From assembly GCF_001625215.2 (NCBI RefSeq), contig NC_030387.2:31457606-31521605 (forward strand): a DNA stretch of 64,000 nucleotides, read 5' to 3'. Below, piece by piece: positions 25,685 through 44,700 of this stretch. The notes below the pieces were generated by a model. It was not told the origin of the DNA. It was given only the letters and a program-made list of their open reading frames with translations, and did no database searches. The position numbers and the translations under genes are program-made. This DNA is from Daucus carota subsp. sativus. Lineage: Eukaryota; Streptophyta; Magnoliopsida; Apiales; Apiaceae. The first letter of the stretch is position 1, and each line of letters opens with the position of its first letter.

Positions 25685-25826
25685 GTTCTCAACCCGGAAA
25701 GCTCAGTGTATCCGCAGTTCCGCACCAAAATCGAATTCCCAAACAGTAACTTAAATATTCTCAACTCCTGCATTCGTCGTTATTTATCAAACCCTAACCC
25801 CATCATCTTATCACTTGATTATAAAG

Positions 25827-32714
<6,888 letters not shown>

Positions 32715-33005
32715 GTTTAGTAGTGGAGCTCCTCTCCTACATTACATGCAAATTAGCTGGGATCCAAATTGGGATATTTCTTCTTGAAGGTTTAAGTTAA
32801 TTTAAGTGTTCAGAGTTCCCCAAACGATGAATTTTCTCTTTTTTTACTGAAAAATTATACAGAAGTTAGAATGATAATTGTGTTGTGAACATATCGTTTG
32901 CCAAATGTTTTACTTTAATATTTTCCATTATCCCGCCCCCTGAATAAATGAATAATTATATATATTGGGAGACGGGGGTGAGGACACGTATTTTAATGCT
33001 TATGT

Positions 33006-33115
33006 TAAATATAGTTCTATAACTTATTTTTAGGATTTTCTTTTTCTGAATAAAAATTTGATATTTAAATTTTTAATCAGAATAAGAAAATTTTAAAAAT
33101 AGGTTATAGAATATC
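33006..33115. repeat. Short fold-back sequence
   Basis: ATAGTTCTATAACTTATTTT on the left pairs imperfectly with AAAATAGGTTATAGAATAT on the right around an AT-rich centre. It may be a remnant of the same fold-back MITE family as 34271-34508. Confidence 0.55.
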
Positions 33116-33165
33116 ATTCGGATTTACCTACTTGTGTTGGCTATGTAGCTAGTCGGCAGGTTTCT

Positions 33166-33261
33166 AACAAAATCTTAGGCAGGCAGGGTACCCTATAATA
33201 TGTCTTTTTGAAGAACAAAATCTTAGGCAGGCAGGGTACCCTATAATATGTCTTTTTGAAG
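33166..33261. repeat. 48-bp perfect tandem duplication
   Basis: Units start at 33166 and 33214 (AACAAAATCTTAGGCAGGCA) and look identical, so this duplication is very recent. Confidence 0.95.
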
Positions 33262-33299
33262 AAAAAGTAACGTATAAAAATGAGTAGGATGGAGGGAGT

Positions 33300-33565
33300 A
33301 GTTGGGTTGGGTGGAGTCACGGAGGAGTATATGGGGCAGAATCACGGAGTAGGAATGAGTATCACGGAGGAGTAGGGGTGTGTATGGGGTGGAGTCACGG
33401 AGGAGTAGGAATGAGTATCAAGGAGGAGTAGTGGTGAGTATGGGACGGAGTCACGGAGGGGAGGAGTAGGGGTGTGTGTGGGGTGGAGTCACGGAGGAGT
33501 AGGAATGAGTATCAAGGAGTAGTGGTGAGTATGGGACGGAGTCACGAAGTAGGAGTGAGTATGAG
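33300..33565. repeat. G-rich minisatellite
   Basis: The array is built from GGAGTCACGGAGGAGTAGG and GAATGAGTATCA modules. A higher-order unit of about 90 bp appears twice. The plus strand is almost free of pyrimidine runs and rich in G pairs and triplets. Confidence 0.9.
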
Positions 33566-33822
33566 ACCGTTTGAGAGAGTTTAAAATAAGTTATTCTTAA
33601 TTAAAATAAAAAAATGAAGTAGAAGTTAAAAATAAATCAAGACTTATAAGTGATTAAAATTCTTGTGACTAAAGTTTTTGGGAAAGAAGTAGAAGTTCTA
33701 AGATAAAAGCTAGCATTGATAATTTTTAATAAGTGTTTCTGCTTTTTTACACAAACAAATTAAGAAAAGCAGAAGTCACTTCTTTGGAAGAGAAGTACTT
33801 CTCTCCCGGTCCAAACAGGCAC
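33563..33822. mobile_element. MITE-like element with CCGTTTG ends
   Basis: About 260 bp between GAGACCGTTTGAGAG and CCGGTCCAAACAGGCAC. Internal ACTTATAAGTGATTA motifs match the copy at 4241-4502, which has nearly the same length. It abuts the minisatellite. Confidence 0.45.
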
Positions 33823-34270
33823 TATGTGACTATTAGATGGATATACATAAAGTAGTCTGACTATTAGATGCATATACACAAAGGTCATGTTAGGGAGTTG
33901 GTTAGCGTATTGAATTAAATATTTTTATTAGTGAAATATTTAGACTAGCAAATTGAATTAGCATAATCTTGTAAAATTGTTTGGTAATTAGTTGATTGAT
34001 TATCTTTTTCTAACGCAAACTAAAATTTCTAACCTAAAAAACTCCTCAATGTAGTTTTTTCGAAATTAGCTTTTTTAATCTAAATCAGTATTTCAATCCG
34101 TTAACTACCAAATATTAATATTATCGTTTTGTTAGGATTAAAAAAATAAAACGCTACACGATCTAGGTTTTTTTTGAATTGAAAATGTTAGATTATCCGA
34201 TATTACCGACTGATATTCAAGACCTATTTTCTGATATTCAAGACCTATTTTTTATTTATGTTATTTTGAG

Positions 34271-34508
34271 TACTCCATCTGGTCTTTTATATAAGGCACC
34301 TTGACTTTTTACACATTATTTTAGGAGCTTTGACCACATATTTAAAATTAATATTTTAAAATTTTCTTTTTCTGAATAATAATATCTATGTTATATTTTT
34401 ATTTAGAAAAAGAAAAATTTAAAAATATTGATTTTAAATATGTGGTCAAAGCTCCTAAAATAATGTGCAAAAAGTCAAGGTGCCTTATATAAAGGACCAG
34501 AGGGAGTA
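34271..34508. mobile_element. Fold-back Stowaway-like MITE ending 54 bp before the TCP start codon
   Basis: The outer ends are TACTCCATCTGGTC and, inverted, TACTCCCTCTGGTC. The two arms are nearly complementary for about 100 bp each: both contain ATATAAGGCACCTTGACTTT and TTTTAGGAGCTTTGACCAC on opposite strands. The whole 238 bp could form one long hairpin. Confidence 0.9.
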
Positions 34509-34509
34509 T

Positions 34510-34534
34510 TATATATATAATTTTAATATATAAA
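34510..34534 (+). promoter_or_regulatory. TATA-box candidates of the TCP gene
   Basis: TATATATATAA at 34510-34520 and TATATAAA at 34527-34534 lie 53 and 36 bp before the ATG. The first fits a very short 5' UTR best. Both sit directly at the right edge of the MITE. Confidence 0.5.
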
Positions 34535-34562
34535 CCCCGTACACACTCCAAAACTCCATACC

Positions 34563-35834
34563 ATGGACCTCAAACACTTAAACAAAACCAACAATAAACC
34601 CCAAACCACCGCCGCCACAGCTACCGTAGCTCCTGAGCACCGCCACCGCCAGCACCACCAAGTTGATGAAAAATCATCGCCCCTTAACATGGCCCTCATC
34701 TCCACCCAGCCCACCAACCCCAACCCAATCACAACCCCCCAAATCAATTCTTCTCTAGCCATCCCCACCACCGGGTCCAATCCAATCATAGCCCAGACCG
34801 TTCCCAAAAGGCCCAGCAAGGACAGGCACACCAAAGTGGACGGCCGTGGCCGCCGCATCCGAATGCCGGCGATGAGCGCCGCCAGGGTGTTTCAGCTGAC
34901 CAGAGAGTTGGGTCATAAGTCCGATGGAGAAACTATTCAGTGGCTGCTGCAAAAGGCCGAGCCTCATATAATTGGTGCCACTGGGACTGGGACTGTTCCG
35001 GCTAATTTTACAACACAAAGCCCTGTAGTGAATTCCAGGGGCTCGTCTTTCTCCGTGGCTTCTTCGATGTCTGCAGCTCCGCAATATGGGCCTTTTGGTG
35101 TTGCACACAATGGAGGGTATTCGCAAATGTTACAGAATGTTTTGGTGCCTGATCAGATGTCCCGGGGAATTTCGGGGATTCGAGATGATCGTAGTGGTAG
35201 TGGTAATGATGAAGGGGGAATTGAGAATGAGACTGTGGATGATTGTTCAAGAAAAAGATTTCGAGGGAATTTGTTTAGTGGTGATGAACAAGTGTCAGGT
35301 GACTCGAGTTCGGCCTCTGATAAGAGGGTGAAGAGTTGTTTGGAAGAAGCTGGGGGTTCTGATTTGAGCCAATGTAATGGTATGGTGCCAATGTGGGCAG
35401 TAGCTCCAGCGGCTAGCGCTGGATCGGGTAACATGTTCTGGATGTTTCCTTTCACTGCTAATGCTGGTGGTGGCATAGGAGATGATGGTGTGTGTGATAA
35501 GGTTCCGATAAGTCCTTTTACTCCTCCTTCACATAATGTGAAGAGAAATGCTCGACAGCCAGCACCACATTTTATGTCAAGGTTTAATGGCCAGGGTAAT
35601 GTTGAATTGCAAGGCGGAGATGCAAATGCGTTGCAACTAGGCTTAATGTTGGAGCAACAGCAGTCTCAAGAGCAACTTGGGTTTGGAATGAACGAGACCA
35701 ATTTGGGGATGTTGGCCTCTTTTAGTGCAAGAGGCGGATTTGATATCAAGTCGGAGCAGAAACAGGCCTCGGAACAGCAACATCAGGATTCTCAAGCAAG
35801 TGATGGTGGAGAAGATGAGGCAAACAGTTGTTAG
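34563..35834 (+). CDS. Class I (PCF-type) TCP transcription factor
   Basis: A single exon gives 423 residues. The TCP domain spans about 86-145: [18 protein letters not shown] (basic part), then the helix-loop-helix with [19 protein letters not shown] and [10 protein letters not shown]. The basic region matches class I rather than class II (CYC/TB1/CIN), and there is no R domain. Class I TCP proteins are nuclear factors that bind GGNCCCAC-type sites and act in cell proliferation, growth and defence. The N-terminus (MDLKHLNK) and C-terminus (NLGMLASFS) recall the TCP20/TCP19 group, but I do not assign an orthologue. The sequence outside the domain is low-complexity (His/Pro/Thr at the N-terminus, Gln near the C-terminus). 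The ATG lies in a good context (ACCATGG). A fold-back MITE sits immediately upstream. Confidence 0.94.
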   Translation: MDLKHLNKTNNKPQTTAATATVAPEHRHRQHHQVDEKSSPLNMALISTQPTNPNPITTPQINSSLAIPTTGSNPIIAQTVPKRPSKDRHTKVDGRGRRIRMPAMSAARVFQLTRELGHKSDGETIQWLLQKAEPHIIGATGTGTVPANFTTQSPVVNSRGSSFSVASSMSAAPQYGPFGVAHNGGYSQMLQNVLVPDQMSRGISGIRDDRSGSGNDEGGIENETVDDCSRKRFRGNLFSGDEQVSGDSSSASDKRVKSCLEEAGGSDLSQCNGMVPMWAVAPAASAGSGNMFWMFPFTANAGGGIGDDGVCDKVPISPFTPPSHNVKRNARQPAPHFMSRFNGQGNVELQGGDANALQLGLMLEQQQSQEQLGFGMNETNLGMLASFSARGGFDIKSEQKQASEQQHQDSQASDGGEDEANSC

Positions 35835-36971
35835 TGTTAAACTTAGTACTTTTGAGTTGCTAACTATTACAGTTGCTTATATCTCTTATCTCTATGACTA
35901 TGCATCTAGTGTTGTAATATGAATCATATAGTTTTCGTGAAACTTATATGATGAGACACATTGATTGCAGAGTTTCAATCTTGCAGCTTCTGTTTTTTAT
36001 GTTCTTGTGGAGATTTTGAGTTGTATTGTGATTGTCAATTTGGTCGAAAACTAGGACACTGCACTATAAGTGATTACAGAAGATTGTTATGAGATGGTGT
36101 TTGACTATTCTTTTGAAAATTTAAATAAAATAAATTTCAAAGATAGCCAAAATTTTTGAGGAGACAAAACTAACCAGTGTTCGCTTAAATTTCTTGGTTG
36201 CAAAAGTTTTGAAGGACATCAGTAACAAAGGAGAGAAAAAGGGGAGAGAAAAAGGTCACGGGACTAAGATAGAAATGTTATTTAAGAAAATGAATGAAAA
36301 GTTATGAAAGTTGTGGGACAAGATAGAAATGTTATTTAAGAAATTGAAAAATTATGAAAAGTTACGAGAATAATTTATATGTAAGAATAATAAAAATAAA
36401 CTATAAATTCTTATTTTTTCCAAAAATATTTTATAAGTAAATCTAGCCAGTAATTTGTACTGGTATGCGACTCCATGAAATATATGCCGTTAACAAAGAT
36501 CAAACAATAACTATAAATTTTTCAATAATTTTCACGATCACATCAAAGAGATTGAACTGTAATTACAAATATTTTCTAATGTATTATTTATATTTAAAAT
36601 AGATAGTTTGACACGCATTTTTTGTATTGATGAATTATTTATATTTAGAACATATATTTGCATTTTGAAACTCTTATTAAGTCCGACATTATTAATTATT
36701 ATAAATTTTTTCTTTTCTAAATAAAAATTTAATATTTAACTTTGTTTGAAATTAAAATTTTAAAACTAAATTATTAAAGTATATTTAAGATATATGTTAG
36801 ATGCATATCAAGCAGTTGGAAAATGATAAAAATAATAGGATGAGAATGTATTATTAACCTCGAACTTATTATTTTAAACGTTTAAAAAAATTATAAATAT
36901 TATAAAATTGTCATACATATAAACAAGAACAATAGGGGAAAGTTGTATTTGAGAGAAGGAAACTAGGAAAG
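35835..36971. other. AT-rich intergenic region between TCP and CMC4
   Basis: TCP 3' flank, then AT-rich sequence with a local repeat of AGATAGAAATGTTATTTAAG (near 36268 and 36321). A TATAAATATTATAAAAT stretch near 36891 may serve the CMC4 promoter. No gene is visible. Confidence 0.6.
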
Positions 36972-38313
36972 ATGGCGCAGAAGCAGAACAAAGAACCATG
37001 TAAGCAAGAGGCCTGCAACATCCAAGCTTGCCTCTCCAAGAACAATTTTCTACCCCAGAAGTACCTTCTCAAAACCCCCTCTTTTTTTCTTATTTCCCAT
37101 CTGGATCATAACAATTTCTAATCATTTCTTGTTATATTCTTTAAATGCGAAATTAGGGTTTGCTCTTCATTTCTTGAATTTCATACTTTGACTCTATGTA
37201 TAATGCCCTTTTATCAGTGGTTTAGTAAGTTTTGTGAATTTTTGTGTTGCTGGGTTCACAATAAGGGAATAATCTAAGTATGCTAATATCCATTGATGAA
37301 AAACTATGTTTAGAATTACCCTTTTGATTTATCTGGATACCGTGATCGCGTAAAATTGCTTTGTACCAGCCATTTTGTCTCTCCTGGTCGAATAGAGAGC
37401 CTGTGAATTACAATTTTGTTATTATTATATTTGAATATATCACGACTAAAGTATAAAGTGTTTGATATTGATATTAATTTGGTCCCGTGTTAAGCTATTA
37501 CAATAATAAAAGGAACTCCTTGATAAAATGAAATCCTGTCCCGCCTTTGGGGACTTAATCTAGCTTCTAATGGATACTTTGCACTAGTATAGAGTTGGAT
37601 GTGTGTTATCTTGTGGTGTCCAGAGTTTGATAACCGGCCTTCAAATATTTTCCTCTAAGGTGTACACCAAGTTTGTGCTGAATTTCTGTCAGATGTAGTT
37701 CTATACATCTTGAAGATTGTTCAATAAAACTAGTTAACATTCTATGCAAAATGACTACAAATAGCCTTTCTTTATTGTTAGAAATTTGCTGATATATTAA
37801 ACTACCTCAGAACTATGTACACACGAAAACTAACCAACAAACGTTGACTGAAGTAAGCTGCATTTCTTTTCTCAGCTTTTGAGTTGTTTGCAGAGTACGC
37901 CCCATCTGTAGTTGTTTTAAAGTTATGGTAGGCACCCTTTCCTTTATTTCAATTTACAAGAAGAAATAATGTTCAAGGGTTGTATATAAAAACGTATGAT
38001 ATTTTCACTTAACTAAGTGTTAATCACGTAATCTGATTGGAAGCATTTAACACTGTGCTAATATGTCTATATAATGACTTCGGTAGTAGTTATCTTGCTT
38101 CAGCATATCCCTGTTCTTTTTCATTTTGGAAGTTATTAGCTTAGACATGATAAGTTATCCTTATCTTTCACCATCTTACGTATCTTATCTCTACACTGCA
38201 AATGGTGTAGGTGTGTCAGAGTCATCGAGTTGCTACAATCATGCTGTGAACAATGCAAATACCAGTCGACCCACTGTGCCTCAGTAGCTGCTCTTCTAAA
38301 GCAACACAAATAA
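36972..38313 (+). CDS. CMC4: CMC4-like twin CX9C mitochondrial protein
   Basis: Two exons, 36972-37060 and 38211-38313, give only 63 residues. The intron is 1,150 bp and splits a Lys codon. Two CX9C motifs are visible, C10-x9-C20 and C31-x9-C41, with further cysteines at 15, 42, 45 and 52. The sequence around LSKNNFLPQKC and RVIELLQSCC matches the CMC4 family (human MTCP1 p8). CX9C proteins are imported and oxidised by the Mia40 pathway and reside in the mitochondrial intermembrane space; CMC4 has been linked to respiratory-chain function. Exon 1 alone looks like noise, so the gene is easy to miss. The neighbouring NIPA-type gene converges on it, leaving about 960 bp between the stop codons. 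Confidence 0.93.
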
Positions 38314-39272
38314 GGGCATAACTGCATTTTATTCGAATGTGACACATGTTGTACCAGATTTTGCGTCTGCGCTCTCGGAAGCTATGATGTATAAAATTGT
38401 CTTTGAACACGTATATGACCTGAAACTTGTATCATTCAGTATGGTTTAGCAAGTTCATTCACAAGCTAAGATGTATCGAAGGCATGTTAGAGAAATAACC
38501 CAAGTGCTCGTGACTTGTAACTTGTGAGTAGAGAATCCACAAAATAAAATCCGCATGTACCAGTTTTACAATACTGTACTCTTGTGTACATAGCTCCTAA
38601 CTGAAGCTTTACTGGACAACAAAAATTTGTTAATTACTCTGTTATATTAAATATTAAAGTATTGAACTTGTAAGATTGTGACTATATGGTACAGTAATAT
38701 CATCATTCCTGGCTCCGTTCGTCTTAGGTGAACTTATTTATCAAATAAATATGTGAAAATTTAACTTTTTCTGATAATAAATGACTTAATTTCTATACAA
38801 GGAATATTAAAAGTCTATTAAAAACATAATACTAAGAAATATATTGTCTTGCCCAAAATTTAATTTGAACACTGTAAATAAACTTTTTTTTCTGTCTTGC
38901 TGAATTGATCAAGGTTAGGTGCTCCGGATAACTGGAGTCAACAACACAAATCACCCTAAAGCCTTTGTCTTTCCAAGTCAAACTAACAAGAATGATACAT
39001 TTTTGTAAAATCACATCCTTTCAGTCTTACATTGGCAATTCTCCCTTCTACCAAGAGAGGGCACTTGCAATTTTTTCAATCTCATTGTAAAAGAACCTGT
39101 TCTAGCCTTTCCTTCGAAAGAAAAGAAAAGGGTTAAGCATACAAAAAGAATTTCCATGTTAGCGTCAATACCATTCCAGAAAAGGATGATGCATGCCCAA
39201 AGCTCCAAAAAGAAGGAGCAATTCTGACGCTTTGGGTCTTTCTTGTGCATCAACAATAATGAGAAGGATTCA
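38314..39272. other. Convergent intergenic region CMC4/NIPA
   Basis: 3' flanks of two convergent genes. The part near 39000-39270 is probably the 3' UTR of the NIPA-type gene on the minus strand. I see no gene or clear repeat. Confidence 0.6.
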
Positions 39273-41717
39273 TCACACTGATCTCGATGCTGTTTCTTGT
39301 CGTCTAAGAGGAATACCTTCATCCTCGTCCGTGTGTCTTGGAAGACGCACTGGTAGAGGCGCCGGGCCTGTACAACATTTGGCAGAAATATCATTATACA
39401 GAAAGTTGATAATACGCCATTGCAGTTTAAATCCAATGTTTAAAAATCAAACATTTATTAACAACCTCAAGTAAAAGTCTGCTACATTCGACCATATAAT
39501 AACTGAGAGCTATATATGAATAGTAACTTGTCTATATTTACTTCTCGTTTTTGGCTAAACAGATCTAATATGTTATTTGGCTGCACAACTGCAAGAAAAA
39601 TACAAAAAAGCCATACCATCAGTCATGTCCTTCGTTCTGTGAAGCAAAAATGTTCCTGAGAGGATTGTCACAAACCCACACATCTCCGTGACAATTTGTG
39701 TTGGGCTCTGCCTATCCCAATCCTGTTTCCCCCCAAGAACAGAGTAAGATAATATTAAAAGGTGAAAATGTTGCTAACCAATCCTCAAAACAGAACAGTT
39801 GCAATCTAAACCAACATCAGTGGCACACTGGCACTAGTGTTGAAACTGCCTAGTTTAATACATAATTTTTTTAAAATATTCATCAAATAGATGTGTTGAG
39901 ATGTACTTGAGGTGCAATAAAGATGGCCCATACAAAGCTACGAAAGATTTATATTGTCAAGCATCCCACTACTTATATTATGTGCCCATGTTCTATAAAC
40001 AAAAGTATGGATTCGAATTAAGTATTATCATGGATGATTACAGATTTAGGACATATATTGGTGTCACTGTGTCAGCACAAGCAAGATTTGTGGTAGGATA
40101 ACAATTCTCAGTTAACTTTGGTTTTCTACCCAAAATCTTAAGCAAATCCTTGTTGCCAAGATGGATGAGATTAATGACGACATCCGGGACAAAGTATCTT
40201 GTCCCATTATATCATCCTCACAGATAGGACAAGAGCAGGAGTCTGAAAATTAAAATTGTAGAGAGACCCCTGATTCCTGATCAGGTCGGTGCAAGACAGG
40301 GTATATGAAATGCAAACAGTCAGCGAAGACTAGTGAATTTAGTGGTTCATGTCAAGAATTCTCGGTGATCAAGAATTTAGATATACAGGGTCTACTCTAC
40401 AAAAGTTTACATATAAAGGAGAGAGGTTACGTCAGCAACAAATTCAAGACAGTTAAAATGGAGAAGAACAGATGGGATTTAAAACATCCCACAAAATGTT
40501 GACAGAAAAATTCTACAGAACTTCTATTAATCCAGTACTACGTTACAAGACGGAAGGTTGAGTTTCTACAAAATGAGTGTAACACGCATGCTTTGTTTAA
40601 ATGTGCAGCCACATGAATAGAAATGTAAAAAGAAATAAAAAACACATCAGAGCTGAGATGGTTAAGTCTCATAAAAAAAACATATCATTTGTGATGGTTT
40701 GTTCATGTGTAGCATAAACCTAAAACTGTGGCGACTCATCAAACTTTTAATCCGGGTAAATTTAAAAGAACGAGGCGACCAAAAAAAGACTTGGTCAGAA
40801 GTTATTTGCAATTATCTGGAAGAGATGATAAACCGTAATTGATTTAATATTTTAATTATATTTGACAAATACATTACAAGGAACATTCAAGACTATAGTA
40901 GAAGAATAATAGCGAAGAAAATGTTTCCTTAATTAATATAAGGTAGCATACATATATACATTTAACTTGTAAGGATTAGTTTTAGTTTCATTTACATTAA
41001 GAGTCACTTGGCATCCAAAATATATGAATTTTATAATCTCCAATATTCACAAGAATCTAAGAAAACTATAAAGGGCTTGGAGTGTCTTCCCTATTAATAT
41101 ATATTGACAAATATTTGATCAATATGAGGAAAAGGCTTGGTTATGTTGTCTATTATTACAGATTACCAGGCATAACATGACACCACGTTCTCTTGACATT
41201 GCCAAAGTTCCACTACATATAATCAATTCGGATGACAATATTGTATATTAGGACTCAAATGGTTATAGTATTTGCATATGCTAGTGTACAGGTATTTCTG
41301 CATAAATATAAAATATTAGCAGTGGTGGAAGACAAGAACGAAATTGCGCACACCCCTGGGGGGTGGAATTGTTTAAAATACTCGTTTGGAACTTGTCAAT
41401 CAAGGGGGAAAAACATAATAGCCAAATATGCTTGTAACGGTACTTGCAAAAAGATATTACTAAAGGAATTATTATTTTACTGGAGCATGACTGTGCTTCT
41501 GGCCAGTATTTACCTTAAACATTATCACACTTGCCAAAATAGTTAATGATGTAAACATAACGTAGTATATCGGAGAAACAACAGCCGTATTAAACGTGTC
41601 CAGTGCCTGCATTGAAGAGTCAACCATGTCAAGTTGATTGTTTAAAAAAGAGGAATCAGGGAAATACCATTAAAAAACTAACGAAGAATAGAATGTTAAT
41701 GTATATCAGTTGTGCAA

Positions 41718-41755
<38 letters not shown>

Positions 41756-44700
41756 TAAGCCCAATTGTTTATGGGCCTTAGTCCGTTAGGTTGTTTAATT
41801 AGGTTTTTTATTCCCTATAAAGCATTTTAATCCCCCACATATAATCTTAGCTTTGATGTACGAACATTGTTTTCTCTGAATAGGAATTCATTATAGTTAA
41901 TTTAGGGACTTAAACTTGGGGTAGTGATTTGAAAAAATTGCGAACACCTGAGGGTTTGTTTATCTTAGCTTTTGCTATCTTGTCCAACATCATTCTCATG
42001 ATCACACAACAATGTCATTCAATTTCAAGTGAAGGCATGTAACTTAAAAGATGTAAAAAGCATGAACATCTTCACAATGTTAAATAAATGATTAAATATA
42101 TTTGTAGGGCCTAAACTTGATGTTCCATAAAACTTATAGGCCTGCACTATACATTAAACCAAATAATTCATGAAGTTAATAATCCAAATTCCATGGGTCA
42201 TTATCAATTGAAGCTATACAGTTACACAGTGCCAGTGCGATGTAAACTTATGCATCCATAAATCTTTAAATTGCATTAGATCAAAATAGTGGAACCTTTC
42301 TCAATCTAAAGATGACAAAGGTTCATAAGATAAAACTTGCATCGAAAAGATACCAACTAGTACTACACTGATTAATACAAAGTTCAATAGTCTGCCCAAC
42401 TAATAATATACTGTTTAATACGTGCATGAAGGGATTTGAATAAATGAAAGCAAACTTTAGGAAATCCCAGTGCTAAAGCTAAGTTTCACTTAAAAAGATT
42501 AATCCAGGGCTGGCTACATCTAAGCTCACACATTTACATAGTTCTCTTATAAAATTACCACCTCATTAAGGGCCAAGTAAAAATCACAACTTGCCGACCA
42601 TTCACAACATGAAGAAAAGATCAAAAGATGGGGAAGAAAATTACAAGGCTTCTTTTAGTTATTCATTTCACCTTGTTTAAATAATTCATCTGTGTAAGCA
42701 CACAGAGGATAACCACCATTGTAAAAGCCCATGTCTGGGGAAAAATAAGCTGATTAACTCCCGATAATGTTAGCTTTAAAGCGATTCCAATTGCTTTGAC
42801 ACTCATGACCTGTTAAACAACACAATTTAACAAGTCAAACATGCTACTCAAAAACTTTGTAGGTATGACTTATATAAAAAAAATTAGTAAAAACTTTGCA
42901 TGTACAACTTGTGAATAAAAAAAAAAAAGAGAAAACAATAACAGAAATACCACAACGTACTGAAATAGAACCAACTAGTGAACACACTCCGATGTAACAC
43001 ATTATATGTGTCTGGCCATATTGTGGAACATAACGGAATATAAGTATGAAGACAGCTGCTAACACCACTGATACATACAAGAGAAAACCTGCAGGAAGTG
43101 TAATATGTTTAGCAGCAAACTTTAGCTGGACATATAAGAAAAATAAAAGGAAGCCTACACATACAGATAGTAAGGCGCAATTATACAGGTGGATAATCAC
43201 GTCTTACTTAATATAGCAAATTCAGCTGAACTACCAGGACACTAGAAGAAGCCTATACAAACAGATAGTGGGGCACATTTGTATATAGGTATATATTAAC
43301 ATTTCACATAGCATAGCATATCATGATAGTCAGTAAACCTGAAAAACAAAATACCTGGCTCTGTAGCAAGATCCCACACTTCCTTTACGGACTCGATAGC
43401 ACGTTCTTGAGGAGCATGCAGAACAATGGTGGTTGAGCCCACGACACACAAGATGCAACCAAGAACACCAAAAATGTGGAGCTTCTCTCTTAAAATTATA
43501 TGTGCAAGTACAGCGCTGCAGAAGGACAGATGATCTTAGCAGTCTATAACAAGAACATCAACTAAAATTCACTTATGTGTTTTTTCATGCCTTATAATAA
43601 TGCTGAGGGCACCAAGAGGAGTGACTAGAATGGCTGGTGCAAATGCATAAGCTGCAAAATTTGCTATCTCTCCAACAATCACTATGGCAATATCAAAGAG
43701 CAGTTAGAATCCAAATTCCAAATCAGAAACACGTAGATGGAAATTGTCAAGTGCAATTGAAGATGGACAAAGAAGTTGTGCTTGTTACAGTGATCTTCGA
43801 TATTGTATAATCATACTTTTTGGTACAAAGATATTCATATAAAAAGGTAATTAGAAGCACAATCAGATGTTTATAGTCCTACAGGAAGAGCTATACAGGG
43901 TTCCCCTAACAATCAGTACAGTATCTAGGCAACTCTTGGTTATGTATAAGTTAATGCTCCTCTCAATGGCTACATCAGAAATGAGGATAGCTGAAACACC
44001 AATCAAAAGTTTAAAACACATAAGGCTACAAAGTGGGCATAAAGGTGGGGTCTAGCATTATTAATTTCACAACATGGTTAGAGGTGTATCATCTGCTCCT
44101 ACACACATATAAACTTCTACTAATACTACAATTCTTCAATATTTACAATCCCTACTAGTTTATTCTCTTTCAATAGTTACTAGCTACATAACTAATGTAC
44201 TCCAGCCCTCTTCTTATACAGTATCCATATCTTGAAGTGGTCCCTCACTAGTCACTTTACTTGTGCTTTTACAGGTTATGATTAGTTTAACGATGGAGAA
44301 TCAGCCACCTTCGCTTCCAACTGATTTTCATTAACAAGTACATCAAGCCTGCATAATTTGAACATAACTGTGCAATCTTTTTACTCTTCTTATGGATAGA
44401 TAATATCCTACATTTTGTTTTCCTTTGAAAAGGTCAAGCTTCATTCATTTCCTCTATATGCACTAAACCAGTTTACTCCATTAAACACTATTAGACTTGT
44501 GAATGGTAATTCAGCGTCCATATGAATGAAAGTTCAGACAATAACTAATTCTAGAGTGATTAAAGCTCAATATTGGTAATATAAACATAATGACAGTGAT
44601 GAGTGATCTCAGCATATTAAGTCTCGCTACCCAGCGGCAAGAAAATTATTGTTTTTTGCATGCAAACTGAGCCTCCTAAAAGTGAATACTTGATGTAAGC

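Larger units (their letters stand above)
22720..25826. other. AT-rich intergenic region
   Basis: About 3.1 kb without a recognisable gene. It holds the B3 gene 3' flank, a 97-bp tandem duplication (23542-23723), a shorter duplicated motif (TTTAAAAAATTTCTCA near 24355 and 24402), an isolated end-like sequence GTGTTCTAAAAATCG at 24800 without a partner, and a MITE (25461-25684) just upstream of the YY1-type gene. Confidence 0.65.
32715..34562. other. Repeat-rich intergenic region between YY1-type and TCP genes
   Basis: Apart from the YY1-type 3' flank, most of this 1.85 kb is repetitive: a fold-back (33006-33115), a 48-bp duplication, a G-rich minisatellite, a MITE-like element and a fold-back MITE next to the TCP promoter. 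No gene is visible. Confidence 0.75.

Noticed and set aside
33166-33565. CRISPR-like array
   Set aside because: The units are contiguous minisatellite repeats without unique spacers, in a plant nuclear region.
34523-35476. Antisense open frames across the TCP gene
   Set aside because: They arise from GC-rich codon bias of the TCP coding exon; none resembles a protein family.
39193-39474. Plus-strand 93-codon frame over the last NIPA exon
   Set aside because: The minus-strand reading continues the transporter in phase with a proper acceptor, so this is its shadow.
41750-41900. Possible LTR-like fragment (GCCCAATTGTTTATGGGCC region)
   Set aside because: Only a short inverted motif and a TATAAAG stretch; no matching second copy, termini or coding region.
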